DNA of 64,000 bases from Diphasiastrum complanatum. Its lineage: Eukaryota; Streptophyta; Lycopodiopsida; Lycopodiales; Lycopodiaceae. The notes under the pieces are model-generated. The model had not been told where the DNA came from. It saw only the letters and a list, made by a program, of their open reading frames with translations, and did not search any database. The position numbers and the translations under genes are program-made. Where the stretch lies: NCBI GenBank assembly GCA_029204225.1, contig CM055106.1, positions 47,939,337-48,003,336 on the forward strand. Reading direction: 5' to 3'. This document shows positions 1-12,779 of the stretch, in pieces; positions within the stretch are counted from its first letter, which is position 1; each line of letters opens with the position of its first letter.

Positions 1-628
1 GAAATTGAAGATCCATAGATTTTGAACTATGGAATTTTGTATTATGTAATACAATTTTTTGTATACGTCATTTTTGAAAATATATGGACCACTTTTTCTA
101 TGAGGCTCTTTCATTTCTATGAGGCTCTTTCATTTCTATGATCTCCATTTCCATGGTGCAAAACACAATGTAATTGCAACTGGATAATATGAGTTTTCGA
201 TAACAAAATTCATTGTCTCCTGTAGGAAATGCATTATCTCCGTTGGGGAGACCTTCAGTCACTTGAACTCCAGTGACCACTACAATCAGATATCGAATCG
301 ACGCTTGCCCTTGTTGAAGTCTCGTATATATTAGTTGTATTTTTTGTCTTGTCCTTGTCTTGGCATATTTGGATATGTTCAGATGATGATCTAATCAAAG
401 GTTTGTTGCAACAAATCTAAGTGAACTAACATCGCAGGGCTGCCTATTTATTCTGGCAATCAATAGAATATTCAAAGATGGTTCCTCATCCAAGCATTTC
501 TGTGCTAGTGGCCCTATGATGATTGATTACCTCGATAATCTATCATGTAGGGTATTGTTATAGAATATTCATTCATATGAGTAAATGTGACTAGTAAATA
601 TTCTCTCTCATTGAGATTTCAATTCCTT
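1..628. other. non-coding, no gene seen
   Basis: No coding region, RNA gene or mobile-element domain is recognisable. The one local structure is a 19-bp unit (tgaggctctttcatttcta) present twice in tandem at 101-119 and 120-138. The small reading frames here have no recognisable content. Confidence 0.5.
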
Positions 629-1190
629 CTTTACACCATATTGTAATGGCTTAAGTTATTCAGTTCTAAGCCTAAGTCTAGAACATTGTAACTTAAGTTA
701 TCTAAGTTAGTTCAATTTGAATTATTTTAAGTTGTTCATGGTCCATTGGGGGTTTGTCCCATGGAACCTTTGTAATTAAGTTCATAAAAAAGATAGTCAT
801 GAGGACCATTGGGGGTTTGTCCCATAATACCCTTTGTTCGTAAGTGACCACCACTCAAGGTATATAGGAGTGAGCTAAGTCCATTTTGTCAGGAACCTCT
901 TTTGAGCTTAATAGACTATCTCTTTTCTTCAAGAGTGTCTCCCCCTTGTGTGTTGCTTTTGCTCTCACATTGTATTGTTCATACTTAGCTACACCAAGTT
1001 AAGATTAGGTTTTCTTTCATGTACTCCACATCTTGGCTGGGATAAGCCACAGCTTGTGGCTAGGATTAATTTAGATTTAGGGTTTGCCTCCCTCTAGAAG
1101 GGTAAGTCTTAGTAGACTAACTTAAGTTACAATGTTCTAGACTTAGGCTTAAAACTAAATAACCTTAAGCCGTTACAATATGGTGTAAAG
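629..1190. repeat. MITE-like inverted repeat
   Basis: The stretch at about 629-705 reappears in reverse complement at about 1111-1190. Both arms start with ctttacaccatattgtaa and share a taagcctaagtctagaacat core. The arms are about 75-80 bp with only a few mismatches and enclose about 400 bp of non-coding DNA. Inside, a ccattgggggtttgtccca phrase occurs twice (near 741 and 806). No clear target duplication is visible at the outer edges. A degenerate non-autonomous DNA transposon is the most likely identity; a rearranged LTR is an alternative. Confidence 0.5.
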
Positions 1191-2813
1191 GCCTAAACTT
1201 GACTAATCCAGTTCTAGGCTTAAGTCTATATCCCACTTGAATATTCCTTGGAATATCATCCTATAACATTCACAATAGCATTGGGGCAATTCCATGTTGT
1301 ACCAATCCCTATGAATGCAATAGCTCTTGCACAAATCCATGTGTATTTAAGAGCACTTACGTTATCAACTCTTGTTATGCTAAATATTACTCAACACATT
1401 ATTAGGTTTCAATGGAATGAAGGCAAAAAACAATCCTATATGTTAAAGCATTATTCTATGAAGCATGAGCAATTGCTAGAATTGGTTTAATTCTACTATT
1501 TTTGAATGTGAGCAATTGTGCTTCTTACAAGATTACTATTCACAAGCTACAAATCTACAATGTCCTACTTACATGACAAAAACTCTTGCTCACATTCACA
1601 ATTCACGTCATTCAACATTAGAACACTTCAAGAACTCAACACACGGCTTGAGCAACAAAATTGTACATAGAAATGATAAGTACTCCAAGGATTCTCAATA
1701 ATGATAATAATTTCCTACAAAACTCCATGCACAAGATGTGCGCTCACTCGGTCAATTCTGCTATTCACTACACTGATCACCAGCACATGGAATCGGCTAT
1801 CCTTCTCTGGATTGCCCGATCCCAATCGACTGTCTAATCTCTAACACATCCACCATCTGCCCACTATCAACTATCCGCTCTCTCCCACCATCGATATCTC
1901 TTCTTTTCTATGTCTCTCTTCTTATGCACCATCGAGCTTCTTGGCTATCACTTTCTACAACCGAATATTGTTGAACTCCCCACTACTGAGTCACATCCAA
2001 CTAACTTTTATGTAACTAACTAGTCTTTTCTCAACTCATGGTCTTACACAACAAGATGCCATGGTTGGATTCATAATTACAAGTCTAGTTGCTCTAGTTC
2101 TTGGATTTACCGATAGCAAAAAGTATACCTTTGGCTTGGTGAGAATCTACCAACATTGCCCCCTTCCAAGCTTGTTCCCTCTACAACTTCAACTTGACTT
2201 CATCGACCAGGCTCTTCGGTTGCTGATCTGGTTCTCCATCTCTTGTAAGTTTGTTCCATTATTCAGCTGCTGACCTTTGGTTAATCCTTTAGTGGGAGCC
2301 CAAGTCTATTGTCATGCACTCCTTGTTCCAAATATCAATGAAATTTTTTTCTCTCAGGATTATACATAAAAACAAATCGTTAGTCAATTGAGCGAATGGA
2401 TTGCAGTTCAATGTTGGTCATCAAAAGTATGGATTACTGGATTCGGTTAAAGATGAATAAGGTAGAGAAGGAAAAAGAGGGGTCAATTTGGTAGGGTATA
2501 ATCAGGTAGTAGCCTCGGATGGTCCTCCCATGCCATGTCCATCTTGGTCTTCCTTCTTTTTCGGTTGAGATAACCCTGCTTGTACTTTGCAAGTAGTGCC
2601 CAAAGCTGGTTCACCTGTTCTAGGACTCTTTGCAAGTCTTGCTACATTTTTTGAACTTGATTCTAGGATACAACAACTTCTTTTCTCGGTGCTCTTGATA
2701 AACCTTGGTATTGGCCTTGTGGGCTTCATGCCTCTAGATCAATTCCATGTATCTATGTATCCATATGGCCTCTCCAGGTGGTGGCACTACAGCAATGTCT
2801 TCTGGTTTAACTT
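1191..2813. other. non-coding, no gene seen
   Basis: Only short reading frames without recognisable domains occur. The end of this stretch may include the lost gag region or 5' LTR of the copia element that becomes recognisable at 2814, but I cannot align it to any known part. Confidence 0.4.
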
Positions 2814-5800
2814 GTGCTAGCTCATCTATTGTGCACTGATGTATGTGCTACATCACAGTCCAATGTTCAAGACATAGTTCTTAACTCAGGAGCTACGTCG
2901 CACTTTGTGATGACAAGGCAGATGATCACCGACTTTCAACAAATCGACTCCTCCAGATACATCATTCTAGGAGATAGACCGCGACACAAGGTGAGCGGCA
3001 CTGGTGCACTTTGGCTCAGCACCAATGGCAAAGATAGAAGGCTAGACGACATCTTGTATGTGTTGACACAACAGAAAGATCTGTTATCAGTTGCAAGGAT
3101 AGCAAACATAGACATGTGTGTGACATTCACAGATCAGACATGCAATGTGATTGATGCCAGCAACAGTACACTCATCGCGCAAGACAGACGAAGAGAAAAC
3201 ATGTATCACTTGAAGGTACACCTACCGAGAGAGAAGGTTCATCAAGTCCGTGAGACTATGGATGTTTTGTGGCATAGGAGACTATGCCACATGAACCCAA
3301 TGGCACTATACAAAGCAAGCTAGAATAATGCATTCATAGGAGTGAGCATCAAAGATGCAAACCTGACAGCCTGTGATGCGTGCAACAAAGGGAAGATGTC
3401 ATGTATACCTTTCACGAAGGATTCCTTCAGAGTGATGGAACTTCTGGAGCTGATATACTTAGACTTCTGCAGACCCCTTGATGTACTCTTCTTTGTAGGA
3501 GGATCAAAATACTACATCACCCTTAATGATGATTACAATAAGTCTGCCGTCATTTACTTCATCCACAACAAATCTGAAGCTCTTGACAAGTTTACAGAAT
3601 ATGTGAACTGGGTTAAGAAGTGGATGAAGAAGAAAGTCAAGTAGATCAAAACTGACAGAGGTGGAGAATGTCTCCAACCGATTTACCAACTTTTGTAAAA
3701 GTCGAGGCATTCTTCATAAGAAGACAGTAGCCTACACACCACAACATAATGGTGTAGCAGAGGGGAAAAACAGAACTCTCATGGAAGCTGCAAGATCCAT
3801 GATGGCCTACTCCAAGGCATCAAGGTCACTATGGGCTGAGGCAGTAGCTACAGCCGCCTACTAGCAGAATAGGACAGGCAAATAGAGCGTTGCTCACACT
3901 ACTCCACATGAATCTGGGTCATGTTCGAATCTTCAGATGTGTAGCATATGCACACATACCAGATAAGAAGAGAAAGAAGCTGGATGAAAAGGTGGAGCAA
4001 GGATTCTTGGTTGACTATGGTATGCATTCTGCATACTATATAATATACATGTCTCAAACCAATGAAGTGAAGACTGTCAGAGACGTCAGATTCGACGAGA
4101 TAAGAACAATGGTTGAGGAAGATCCAATTAGCTACAAAGTTCTTAGCAGACAGTACTATGACCTTCCCACATCGACAGAGGGAGCGGACCTTGAGCATCC
4201 AGATGAAAATGTTCGAATTCCAGATAGACAGAGTGACAGTTCAGACAATGAACAAACTGATATATTGAGAATACCCAGAATATCTGCGACACATCGAAGC
4301 TCTATAGCTACCTGATAGGACAAAGACAAAGCAGTTGCTGAGTCTGTATTATCTCCAAGGAGATCTACGAGACAAAGAAGAGCACTAGTCAGATTTGTGC
4401 CTGGACAGCTCATCTTCTACTCAAGAAGAGTTCTGCAGATTCGGTGGTGAACCACAAACTTACAAAGATGCAATTGACAGTCCAGATAAGGACTAGTGGA
4501 TCAAGGCCATGGAAGACAAGATGAGCTCCATGAAGCAAAATGAAGTGTGGACTCTCGAACCATTACCAGCTAACAGAAAGACTGTCAAGTGTAAGTGGGC
4601 CTACAAGCACAAGTATGGACCGGACGGTAATGTACTAAGATACAAAGCCATGCTAGTTACAAAAGGCTTCTCATAGAAGTATGGCATTGACTATATAGAG
4701 ACATTTTCTCCTGTTGTGAAGCACACATCTCTACGCATATTGTTTGCATATGCATCTGCCTGAAGATCCACATCATAGATGAGAAGACAACATTTCTACA
4801 TGGCGAGCTCAATGAGGTAGTCTACATGGACCAGCCACTAGGTTTCACCTGCAAATCACTTCTTGACTATGCTTGTAGAATGCACAGAAGCATCTATGGA
4901 CTGAAATAGTCCGCCAGGTAGTGGCACAAGAAGAAGGATCACGTAGTTAGATCCTTGGGCTTTCACCCCTGGATGACTACAATATCTATGTGAAAGTCAT
5001 AAACAGAGAGATCATCATAGTCGGTGTCTATGTAGATGACACGTTGATTCTGTCACGTAGCGACAACTTGATTGGACAGGTGAAGGTAAATATTTCAAAG
5101 CACTTTGAAATATCGGACCTAGGAGAAACAAAGTGCTACCTAGGTTTACAGATCGACAGAGATCTTCAGGCTGGGAGATTGTATCTACACCAATCAAGAT
5201 ACATTCAGAAGATCATTGATGATTTCGACATGACAGATTGCAAGGGAGTAAGTACTCCAATGCTTCCTGGCACAATGCTGACAAACAAAGACTATCACAG
5301 AGATGATGCAGAATGACAAGCAATGGAGCATAAGCCTTACAAAAGGCTTATTGGTTCTTTGATATACTTGGAAGACAACATGAGGCCAAACATTGCTTAT
5401 GTACTATTCTGATTAAGCCAATTCAACATAAATCCAGAACCAATTCACTGGAAGATTGCCAAGAAGATCCTGCAATACTTGGAAGACAACACGAGGCCAG
5501 ACATTGCTTATGTACTGTTCGGATTAAGCCAATTCAACATAAATCCAGGACCAATTCATTGGAAGATTTCCAAGAGGATCTTGCAATACTAGTAGAACAC
5601 AAAGGACTATGGCCTATGCTATTGTTGAGATGCATGATTCAAGATTGAATCCTACAATGATGCACGTTGGGCGTCTCTAAAAGATGATAGTAAAAGCGTC
5701 TCAGGAGGATGCACCATAGCAGCCGATGCAGTTGTTATCTGGATCAACAGAAGGCAGACAATAACTGCCTAATCATCATGTGAGGCAGAATATGTTGTTG

Positions 5801-6050
5801 TAGCTAAGATGGCTAACGAGCTGACAGGGCTCAAACAGTTCCTAGGGGGGCTAGGACAAAACACCAATGAACCGTTGATCCTGCATATGAACAACACATC
5901 TGCTATTCATCTGACAAAAGACCCAGTGTTTTATTCTAGAACGAAGCATATTGCCATCAAGTATCACTTGATCAGGGATCTGGTTGAGAAGGACGAGAGT
6001 TGAAGACCACCTTCATATCGACAAAGCTCCCCTTTGAGAGGGAGCTGAAG
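2814..6050 (+). pseudogene. Ty1/copia gag-pol pseudogene (copia 1)
   Basis: Pieces in several frames follow the copia order. Protease and GAG-pre-integrase are at 2814-3323; the active-site motif reads NSGATSH, so the catalytic Asp is Asn. The integrase zinc region and core are at 3342-3864, including KTDRGGE and HNGVAEGKN. The reverse transcriptase begins near 4510 (KQNEVWTL), reaches YVDDT at about 5029 and runs to 5316. RNase H follows to about 6003, with the SRTKHI motif. Stops and frame changes interrupt every domain, for example at 3321, 3642, 3862, 4673 and 5314. No gag and no 5' LTR are recognisable. This is an old, immobile copy. Its downstream sequence loosely resembles the 3' LTR of the copia element at 13966, suggesting related families. 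Confidence 0.88.
5364..5585 (+). repeat. 111-bp tandem duplication inside copia RNase H
   Basis: Two adjacent 111-bp copies (5364-5474 and 5475-5585) differ at about ten positions. Each encodes the same 37-codon block with the phrase LSQFNIN, normally present once between reverse transcriptase and RNase H in copia polyproteins. The unit is a multiple of three, so the duplication keeps frame. Confidence 0.85.
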
Positions 6051-6742
6051 AAACCTTGAGTTTCTACTTTTTCAAAGCTTTAGTATTATTTTTTTCTTTC
6101 TGTCTCTCCTTACAATTTTTTGGGCTAGGCCAACATGAGGATGACACCGACGAATCAGGCATCCAAAAGCCAAGTCCAAGACGAGTTATCGGGCATGGAC
6201 GAACTATCGGACCTCAGCTACTCGGGCGTGAAGTTTTCAAACTATCACGATCCATCGCCGCCATGCAACATTAACCAAGACATAGTTAAATAGATGTTTA
6301 GCTTAAACTTAGCTAATCAAAATTTTGTAATCTCACCTGACAGTATATGTGTTGGATCAGCGTGAGAGAGGATATAGAATTGGTTAGTCAGAAAGACGAC
6401 ATATAGTGTCATGCAGCAGCAGACATAGAAGAAGATATAGATAATTAGCAGTAGCGAATTCACTCATGATAGAGAATATCTCTCTTGCGCCGACATGCTG
6501 ATTTGGAAAACAGACAGCGCTAAAAAAAAATTGTCCATGTATACACAACTTTTGATAATAATAGACGAGTTACTTCTGCTCAATGTGCAATCTCTGAATG
6601 CTGTGATGCTTATTCAGTTTATCAGTAGATATATTTCCATTGTCATTAGACATTATTTGTTGTTCATTAATTCATTGTCAGATTAGCAGTAGCTATCTGC
6701 TGTTCGAAGGATGACTGATCGCGGTTTGAAGCAGTAGCTTTG
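6051..6742 (+). other. probable 3' LTR/flank of copia 1
   Basis: A purine-rich stretch (ttgagagggagctgaag, about 6033-6050) ends the coding part. The following 690 bp are non-coding and share short phrases with the LTR of the copia element at 13966. No matching 5' copy exists in the window, so the LTR assignment and its right edge are inferred. Confidence 0.35.
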
Positions 6743-7358
6743 TGTGAAAAATGCAAAAATTATGCTTGGTCAAGGCCAAATCTATGTATAGAGGATGATT
6801 ACACATGTGTGGAGCTTGTTCCCACGTGTGAAGTATAATCATATAGGTTGTACATATGATTTAAATCAAGTTCTAGTGGCTAAAAAGGCCAAAATCATAT
6901 TTTTTTAATCATATGCCACATGGCATCATTCTAGAGATTGCATGAGCCACATCATGAGATTAGGTGTAAAATTCCATGTGTAGAGATCTGCTCACACGTG
7001 TGGAAAAGGCTGAAGTAGGCGAGTTTGTACTTCTAGAAGATTTTTTACTAGTTTTCTATATAGTAGAAAAATGGACCAAAAGTGCCCAAAATAGAAATTT
7101 TGATCCAAGTGTCAATTTTGCATGATGAATCATCTAGTGACAATGCATCCTCACACGTGTGAGATCAGACGCATGATCAGTACCTTGAGCTTTAAGAAAT
7201 GTATTTATAAGGCCACATTTGGCCATAATCATCAAGCAACACCAATCTTGGAAGCAAAGTATTGTCAATCTCTCCATTTGTCTTCATTTGTTTTGAATGT
7301 TTTGAGTTCCTATCTTGTACTTACCAATTATGTAGAAAACTAGTTGACATTTTTCACA
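6743..7358 (-). repeat. copia 3' LTR (minus-strand element)
   Basis: The interval is bounded by TGTGAAAAATG at 6743 and its inverse CATTTTTCACA ending at 7358. On the minus strand it directly follows a purine-rich tract (aataaggag), as expected for a 3' LTR. It contains several CACACGTGTG-type palindromes (about 6801, 6821, 6993, 7152). No 5' LTR partner is visible. Confidence 0.65.
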
Positions 7359-8760
7359 CTCCTTATTCAACTAGTTTTAGTGTAGATTTAAAACATAAAA
7401 AGATGTGATCTATGGTTGATGAACAAGTTTGTTACCAATTATTTGATGAAGATATCAGCCACTCATTCCCTTGAAGAAACATGTTGAAGCTCCACCTCCT
7501 TTTTCAAAGGCTTGATTCCTCACAAAGTGAATTGAAACCTCAATGTGCTTGCTCCTTGCATGAAAAAATGGGTTGTTAGACAAACTTTGAGCTGAAAGGT
7601 TTTCACAAAATATGATTGGAGTCTTTTTAGAATCAATCAAGTGAAGATCCAATGGCATCATTTTGATCCAATGCATTTCTTTGGTGCATGTAGTCAATGC
7701 TTTGTACTCGGTCTCAGTTGAAGATAATGAGATAGTTGGTTGCTTCTTTGACATCCATGAGATAGCTCCATACCTTATGAAAATAGCATATAAACTTATG
7801 GATTTCATATCCACTTGATCACCTGCAAAGTACAAATCTGAAAATCCATAAAGGTTATGTGTAAATCCACAATGCCAAAATTTCTAGATCCCGAGATGTA
7901 TCTTAATACTCTTTTTTCTATCTTCTAATGAGACTCACTAGTATCATGCATGAATTGACTTAATATACCAACACAATAGCTTAGATATGGTCTTGTGATT
8001 GTTAGATATATTTTCCACCAACCTTGCTTTGCACTTGTTGATAGATCTATCTTGGTTTGCCTTTATCTTGAAGATCCATTTGCATCCAACCTACCTTCTT
8101 GTCTTGTGGAAGCATCACCAAACTCCAAGCGTTGATCTTCATAAGAGCTTGATAATCAAGATTCATTGCTTGGACCTACTCTTTCTTTTTTCCACTTCCT
8201 CCACACAAGTAGGCTCATCAAAAGAAGTTAGGAAAGCAAAATTGGTACCCTCAACAATTTGCTTATCCTTCTCATCATATGTGAACCATGACGGTTTTTG
8301 CCTTGACGTTCTCCTTGGGTTTTGCCTCTCCATCACCATCATTCAACGAACTATCAACATCATCAAGAATGTTAGATCCATCCACAACACCACCATCAAC
8401 AACAACCTTTGGAACCTTTCATAAAAAATGACGTCCCTACTTATGACCACTTTCTTTGTTGAAGGAATGTAAACTTTGTACGCTTTGCTTACCTCACTAC
8501 ATCCAACAAAAATGGACTTCTTTGAAGAAGGATCCTCTTTAGTACTATCATCAAGTGCAATGTTGACATAGTAAGTAGATCCAAATATTTTAAATTACTT
8601 GACACTCGGCCTCCTCCAAAAAGAGCTTCAGAAGGTGTCTTACCATTCGATAGTGCACTCGGCCACCTATTTCAAAGATAGCTTGCACATGTCAAGGCTT
8701 CACCCCAAACGGATTTAGGAAGATTGGCACTTAACCTCATAGCTTTGGGGTGAAAATTTG
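7359..8760 (-). pseudogene. Ty1/copia pol remnant, internally deleted
   Basis: Reading the minus strand from 8760 downward: integrase end (VWGEALT, then NGKTPSEALFGG near 8620-8740); a degenerate linker; start of the reverse transcriptase near 8100-8030 (GCKWIFKIK, then KCKARLV); then an abrupt jump to the late polymerase/RNase H part (SQFMHDTS near 7950). RNase H follows at 7835-7455 with the phrases ISWMSKKQPT, SSTETEY and HARSKHIEV. The catalytic core of the reverse transcriptase is missing, and stops and frameshifts occur. The LTR at 6743-7358 follows directly. Dead copy. Confidence 0.82.
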
Positions 8761-9407
8761 TCAATTAGTTGGTTTATTTGCATTTTTGGAGGCCAAAATG
8801 AGATGTCATCTTAGATATAGTTTCATATTTGTCAATAAGGCCTAGATAATGTTTGTACTATTTTTGGCAAGTAGATAAGTAGATGAGGTCGGATTTGGAT
8901 CCATTATAATTGGCTAATTTAGGTACATTGCATCTAGACTAGTATTTCTAGGTTTTTTATGAAGTATCTAGAAGTTTTCAAATTAGGTCAAGTTTGGGAC
9001 AAGTGGCCAAATGAAATTTTGGAAGCTATAAATAGATGTACGTACGTGGAGAAATATTCTCAAGAGATGTCGGCTTTCTCGAACACTATGTCAATGGATA
9101 TAGCATGTGTGGTTGAGATAATTTTTGAAGCTTAATCTCACCCTAATGGTCTCCTTTAAATTATCACTACAATATTTTGGATGTTTTCCGACCCTATTAC
9201 CAAGGCTTTTATGAAAAAAAATTTGAAAAAAGATTACAAACCTCGGTATACACCACGAAGTATGCCTTGAAGGAGATCCTCGATAATTGCCTCGGTAATC
9301 GAGTCCGTAGCGACCTTGCTTCACCTGTCACGCATTGATTTGTTCCCAAGGGAATAGTGCTTCCCTTGTGAAGCCTAGTTTGCAAATCCTAATCTAACCA
9401 CACCTAT
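8761..9407. other. non-coding spacer
   Basis: AT-rich sequence between two minus-strand retroelement remnants. No domain is recognisable. Part could be the lost 3' end or LTR of the gypsy element that begins at 9408. Confidence 0.4.
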
Positions 9408-10361
9408 TCAACCACAAGCAAGACTCCATAGAGTTCTCTGCCGGCTATTAACAATCGCCTCGGGTTCAGGTGGTCCACTCACGGACTCACCAGGAAGAAG
9501 TTCCACTAGATCTTCCACAGGGACCAGGGTCTCCCCAACCCCCAACGAGGGTTTCAACTTACTAACGTGGAAAACAGGATGAATTCCAACGTTAGCTAGA
9601 AGTTCTAGTTTGTATGCGACCTTGTTTATCACTTGGATAACCTTAAAAGGACCGCAATACCTAGGTGCCAACTTTGCACACTTAATAGTTTTCAAGCTCC
9701 TAGAGTGACTAGGGACTCTCAAAAACACCCAGTCGTTGACCATGAATACCTTGTGCTTCTGAGATAGATCAGCGAAGTGCCTTGCCCTGTCCTGGGCACT
9801 TCTTATGCTATCTTTAGCCAGTTGTAGCATTTCTTGCATATCCGCGAGGAAATCAGCTGTGGCTTGCACCCATAGGTTTTTCATGCCAACACTAATTGGT
9901 GATCGAGGTTGAAAACCATACATAAGCATGAAAGGGCTGAATCCGGTCGCTGAATGTTTTGCACTGTTATATGCAAATTCCACCAGTGGAAGGTACTGTT
10001 CCCAATCAGACTGTCGATGGCCCACATATGCTCGAAGCATATCCTCCATCGTCTGATTGGTCCTTTCCGTTTGACCGTCTGATTTTGGATGATCTGTAGA
10101 ACTCAAACTTAGAGTTGTTTCCAACTTTTCAAATACTGCTTGCCAAAAATTCCCAGTGAATTTTGGGTCACGGTCACTGACAATATCGCAAGGCAGCCCG
10201 TACAGTCGAAAAAGCTTCTCAACAAATAGTTGAGCTAGTTCTGAAGCTTTAACAGTAGTTTTCGTTGGGATAAATTGAGCAAACTTCGTAAGTCTGTCAA
10301 CAATGACCCAAACCAAATCGTGGTCCTTCCCTGTACGTGGAAGCCCGACCACAAAATCCAT
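9408..10361 (-). pseudogene. Ty3/gypsy integrase core and C-terminus (gypsy 1)
   Basis: An open frame of 317 codons carries the retroviral-type integrase core: MDFVVGLPRT, then WVIVDRLTKFAQF (first Asp), IVSDRDPKFTG (second Asp) and DGQTERTNQ (Glu). The C-terminal part has KLAPRYCGPF and HPVFHVSKLK. After EAIVNSRQRTL, where a chromovirus normally enters its chromodomain, the frame runs into unrelated residues and stops, so the chromodomain is lost. The frame starts just after a stop in the upstream piece (10374-10637), so it is a fragment of one polyprotein. It belongs to the chromovirus branch of gypsy elements. Confidence 0.9.
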
Positions 10362-10373
10362 AGATATACTTTC

Positions 10374-10901
10374 TCATTCTCCGGTGGGAATATCTAAAGG
10401 ATGTAATAGGCCACTAGCTTTTAGCCTCTCTGCTTTATTTAACTGGCATTTAGTACATTTAAGTACATAGGCCTCTACTTGACTTTTCATCTTAGGCCAC
10501 CAAAATTGCCTTCGAACTAAGTCAAGTGTTCTTTGTATACCCGGATGTCCTGCGCATGGACTATCATGACACTCATGCAAGATTTGGGCCCTTATAGTGT
10601 CATTCTCCGGTACACACACCTTTCCTTTACGAAACAAAATCTTGTTTCAAATTAGGAAATCCATTTCAGTCTTTCCATGATTCGAGAAATCTTGCAAACC
10701 TGAATCGACCCCCGAAAGTACTTGTTGCCGATACTTTTCAAAAAAAGGATCGGACTCATATAGTCCTTGAAGAGACTGAAACAAGTCCGGTTCTATAACA
10801 GTAAAGCACAACTGATCAATAACTGGTAACCGACTCAAAGCATCCGCTAGAGTATTTTGACTTCCTTTACAATAACGTATAGAAAAGTCAAAAATTTGCA
10901 T
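10374..10901 (-). pseudogene. Ty3/gypsy RNase H end and integrase zinc domain
   Basis: Two consecutive minus-strand frames. 10901-10647 carries the RNase H tail (YCKGSQNTLADALSRL), diagnostic of gypsy polymerases. 10637-10374 carries the H2C2 zinc-binding region of integrase (HECHDSPCAGHPG, RQFWWPKM, CTKCQLNKA). They are separated from each other and from the integrase core by single stops, so the original polyprotein is broken at about 10640 and 10370. Confidence 0.88.
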
Positions 10902-11012
10902 CAGCTCAGCCCATCTAGCTTGCCTCCCCTTTAAATCTGTAGCATCACAGAAATATCAAAGGGTCTGATGATCCGTCAAAACTTCAAATCTGGCTCCATA
11001 CAAATAATGTCG

Positions 11013-11957
11013 TCAAATTTTCAAGGAATGAACAATTGCAAACAGTTCCTTCTCATAGGTACAATATCTAGACTGAGCAAGTTTCTTGCTTTCATAAGCC
11101 ACAGGATGTCCATTCTGCATCAAAACAGCTCCAATAGCATAATCACAAGCATCGGTCCTAACCACAAAAGCCTTATTAGTGTCACCAATGATTAGTATTG
11201 GTACCGAAGTGACACTTTTCTTAAGCAACTCAAAACAATTATTCATATCCTCCGTCCACACCACTAGTGGACTCTTAGCCCTCCGTCTTAGCTTCTTATA
11301 GCCTTTCAAGACCTGGGTAAGGGGAAATGCCAATCGAGCAAATTGGGGAATATGCCAACGGAAAAATCCCACAAACCCCAAGAAAGACTTGATTTCCCGA
11401 ACTGTGGTGAGAATAGGCCAATCAATAACCCTCTGGATACAATCAACCTCAATCTCCACCCCCCGTTCGGAAATCTTATGCCCCAAGTAGCACAATTCCT
11501 TAGCAAAAAAGTCACACTTAGACTCCTTGGAAAAGAGCTTTTCCCTTCTTAGAATGTCCGAGACAATCCTAATATGTTCTTTATGTTCCGCCAAAGTCTT
11601 ACTGAACACTAGGATATCATCTAAGAATACCACAATGAATCTTCCCAAATATGGCCTGAACAAATCGTTCATCATTTGTTGGAAAGTTGTCGGTGCATTG
11701 GTCAAACCAAAAGGCAACACCAAAAATTCGTAGTGACCAAAGCGAGTTCGAAACCCGATTTTTGGTATATCTTTTGCCATAATGCGTATCTGATGGTAGT
11801 CCGATTTTAAATCTATCTTGGTAAAGTACCCAACACCACCAAGATAGTCTATTAGATCATCCATCCGTGGCAGTGGATATCTATTCTTAACGGTTACCTT
11901 GTTCAATTTCTTATAGTCCCATCCTTCTTGGCCACTTGAACCACTGGTGATGCCCAA
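11013..11957 (-). pseudogene. Ty3/gypsy reverse transcriptase and RNase H
   Basis: An open frame of 314 codons begins within the reverse transcriptase palm (LNKVTVKNRYPLPRMDDL) and includes YFTKIDLKSDYHQIR, LPFGLTNAPTTFQ and the catalytic VVFLDDILVFS. The RNase H/connection region follows (VRTDACDYAIGAVLMQ, YESKKL, YEKELFA). It overlaps the protease/RT-start frame (11903-12772), showing a frameshift where both enter the palm. All key residues of this piece are present, but it is not joined to its start or its RNase H end. Confidence 0.9.
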
Positions 11958-12772
11958 GGAGACTTACTAGGTTGTACCCACCTCTTTTTCAGGTAATCAT
12001 GTAATTGCCTATTTACCTCAGCCTCTTCCGATGCACTCATCCTATAAGGACGTTGTGCGATTGGAATTGCTCTAGGTATTAGGTCAATTTTATGATCAAC
12101 TGTCCTTTCTGGTGGTAAACCTACAAGAAGGTCTAAAAAAACATCATTGAATTCCTGCCTAAGTTCATTATAGGCTTCAAATTCTGTAGTGTTCTCACTG
12201 GGTATATTCATGGCATTTATGTTAAGTTCTTCATCATTGCAGCAAATGATATCATTATGAAAACATAAATAAACTTTAAAATCAGAATTTTTCATAATAG
12301 AATTAAGTTCCTGTTTAAAATAAGGGTTAACATTTTTAGTGTCAACACTTAAACTAGACTTGATCTTAATTAAATAATTCTTGTGCATAAAAGATAAAGA
12401 TTTCTCAACAAAATCAATTCTCAATGATTTGTTCTTATCAAAATGCCATTGTTGCCCAAGAACAATATCTACATTAGCTAATTGATCAGCATGGAATTCT
12501 AGTTTTTCAGAGTAATCCTGAATGTGCGATTCTACATCAGGAACAATAAAATCCTTCAAATCGGAATCACTTCCCAATGCCATTGTCACACGGTATTTTT
12601 TCTCACTTTTTCTGGTAGGAAGGTTTAGCGTCTGCACCAAATTTACATTAATAAAGTTATAAGTGGATCCCGTGTCAAAAAGAACATTAACAACTTGATC
12701 ATTAACTTTACCTTCAATGCAAATAAGGTCATTAGGACCAAAAACTAAAGAACTAAGAAAACAAACATCCAT
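11903..12772 (-). pseudogene. Ty3/gypsy aspartic protease and RT N-terminus
   Basis: 289 codons on the minus strand. The protease active site reads NVLFDTGSTYNF; a flap-like region follows (VDIVLGQQW). The reverse transcriptase entry is DHKIDLIPRAIP, then QRPYRMS and SPWASPVVQVAKKDGT. The frame ends just after KKDGT, where a +/-1 shift leads into the 11013-11957 frame. Confidence 0.88.
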
Positions 12773-12779
12773 CTCATTA

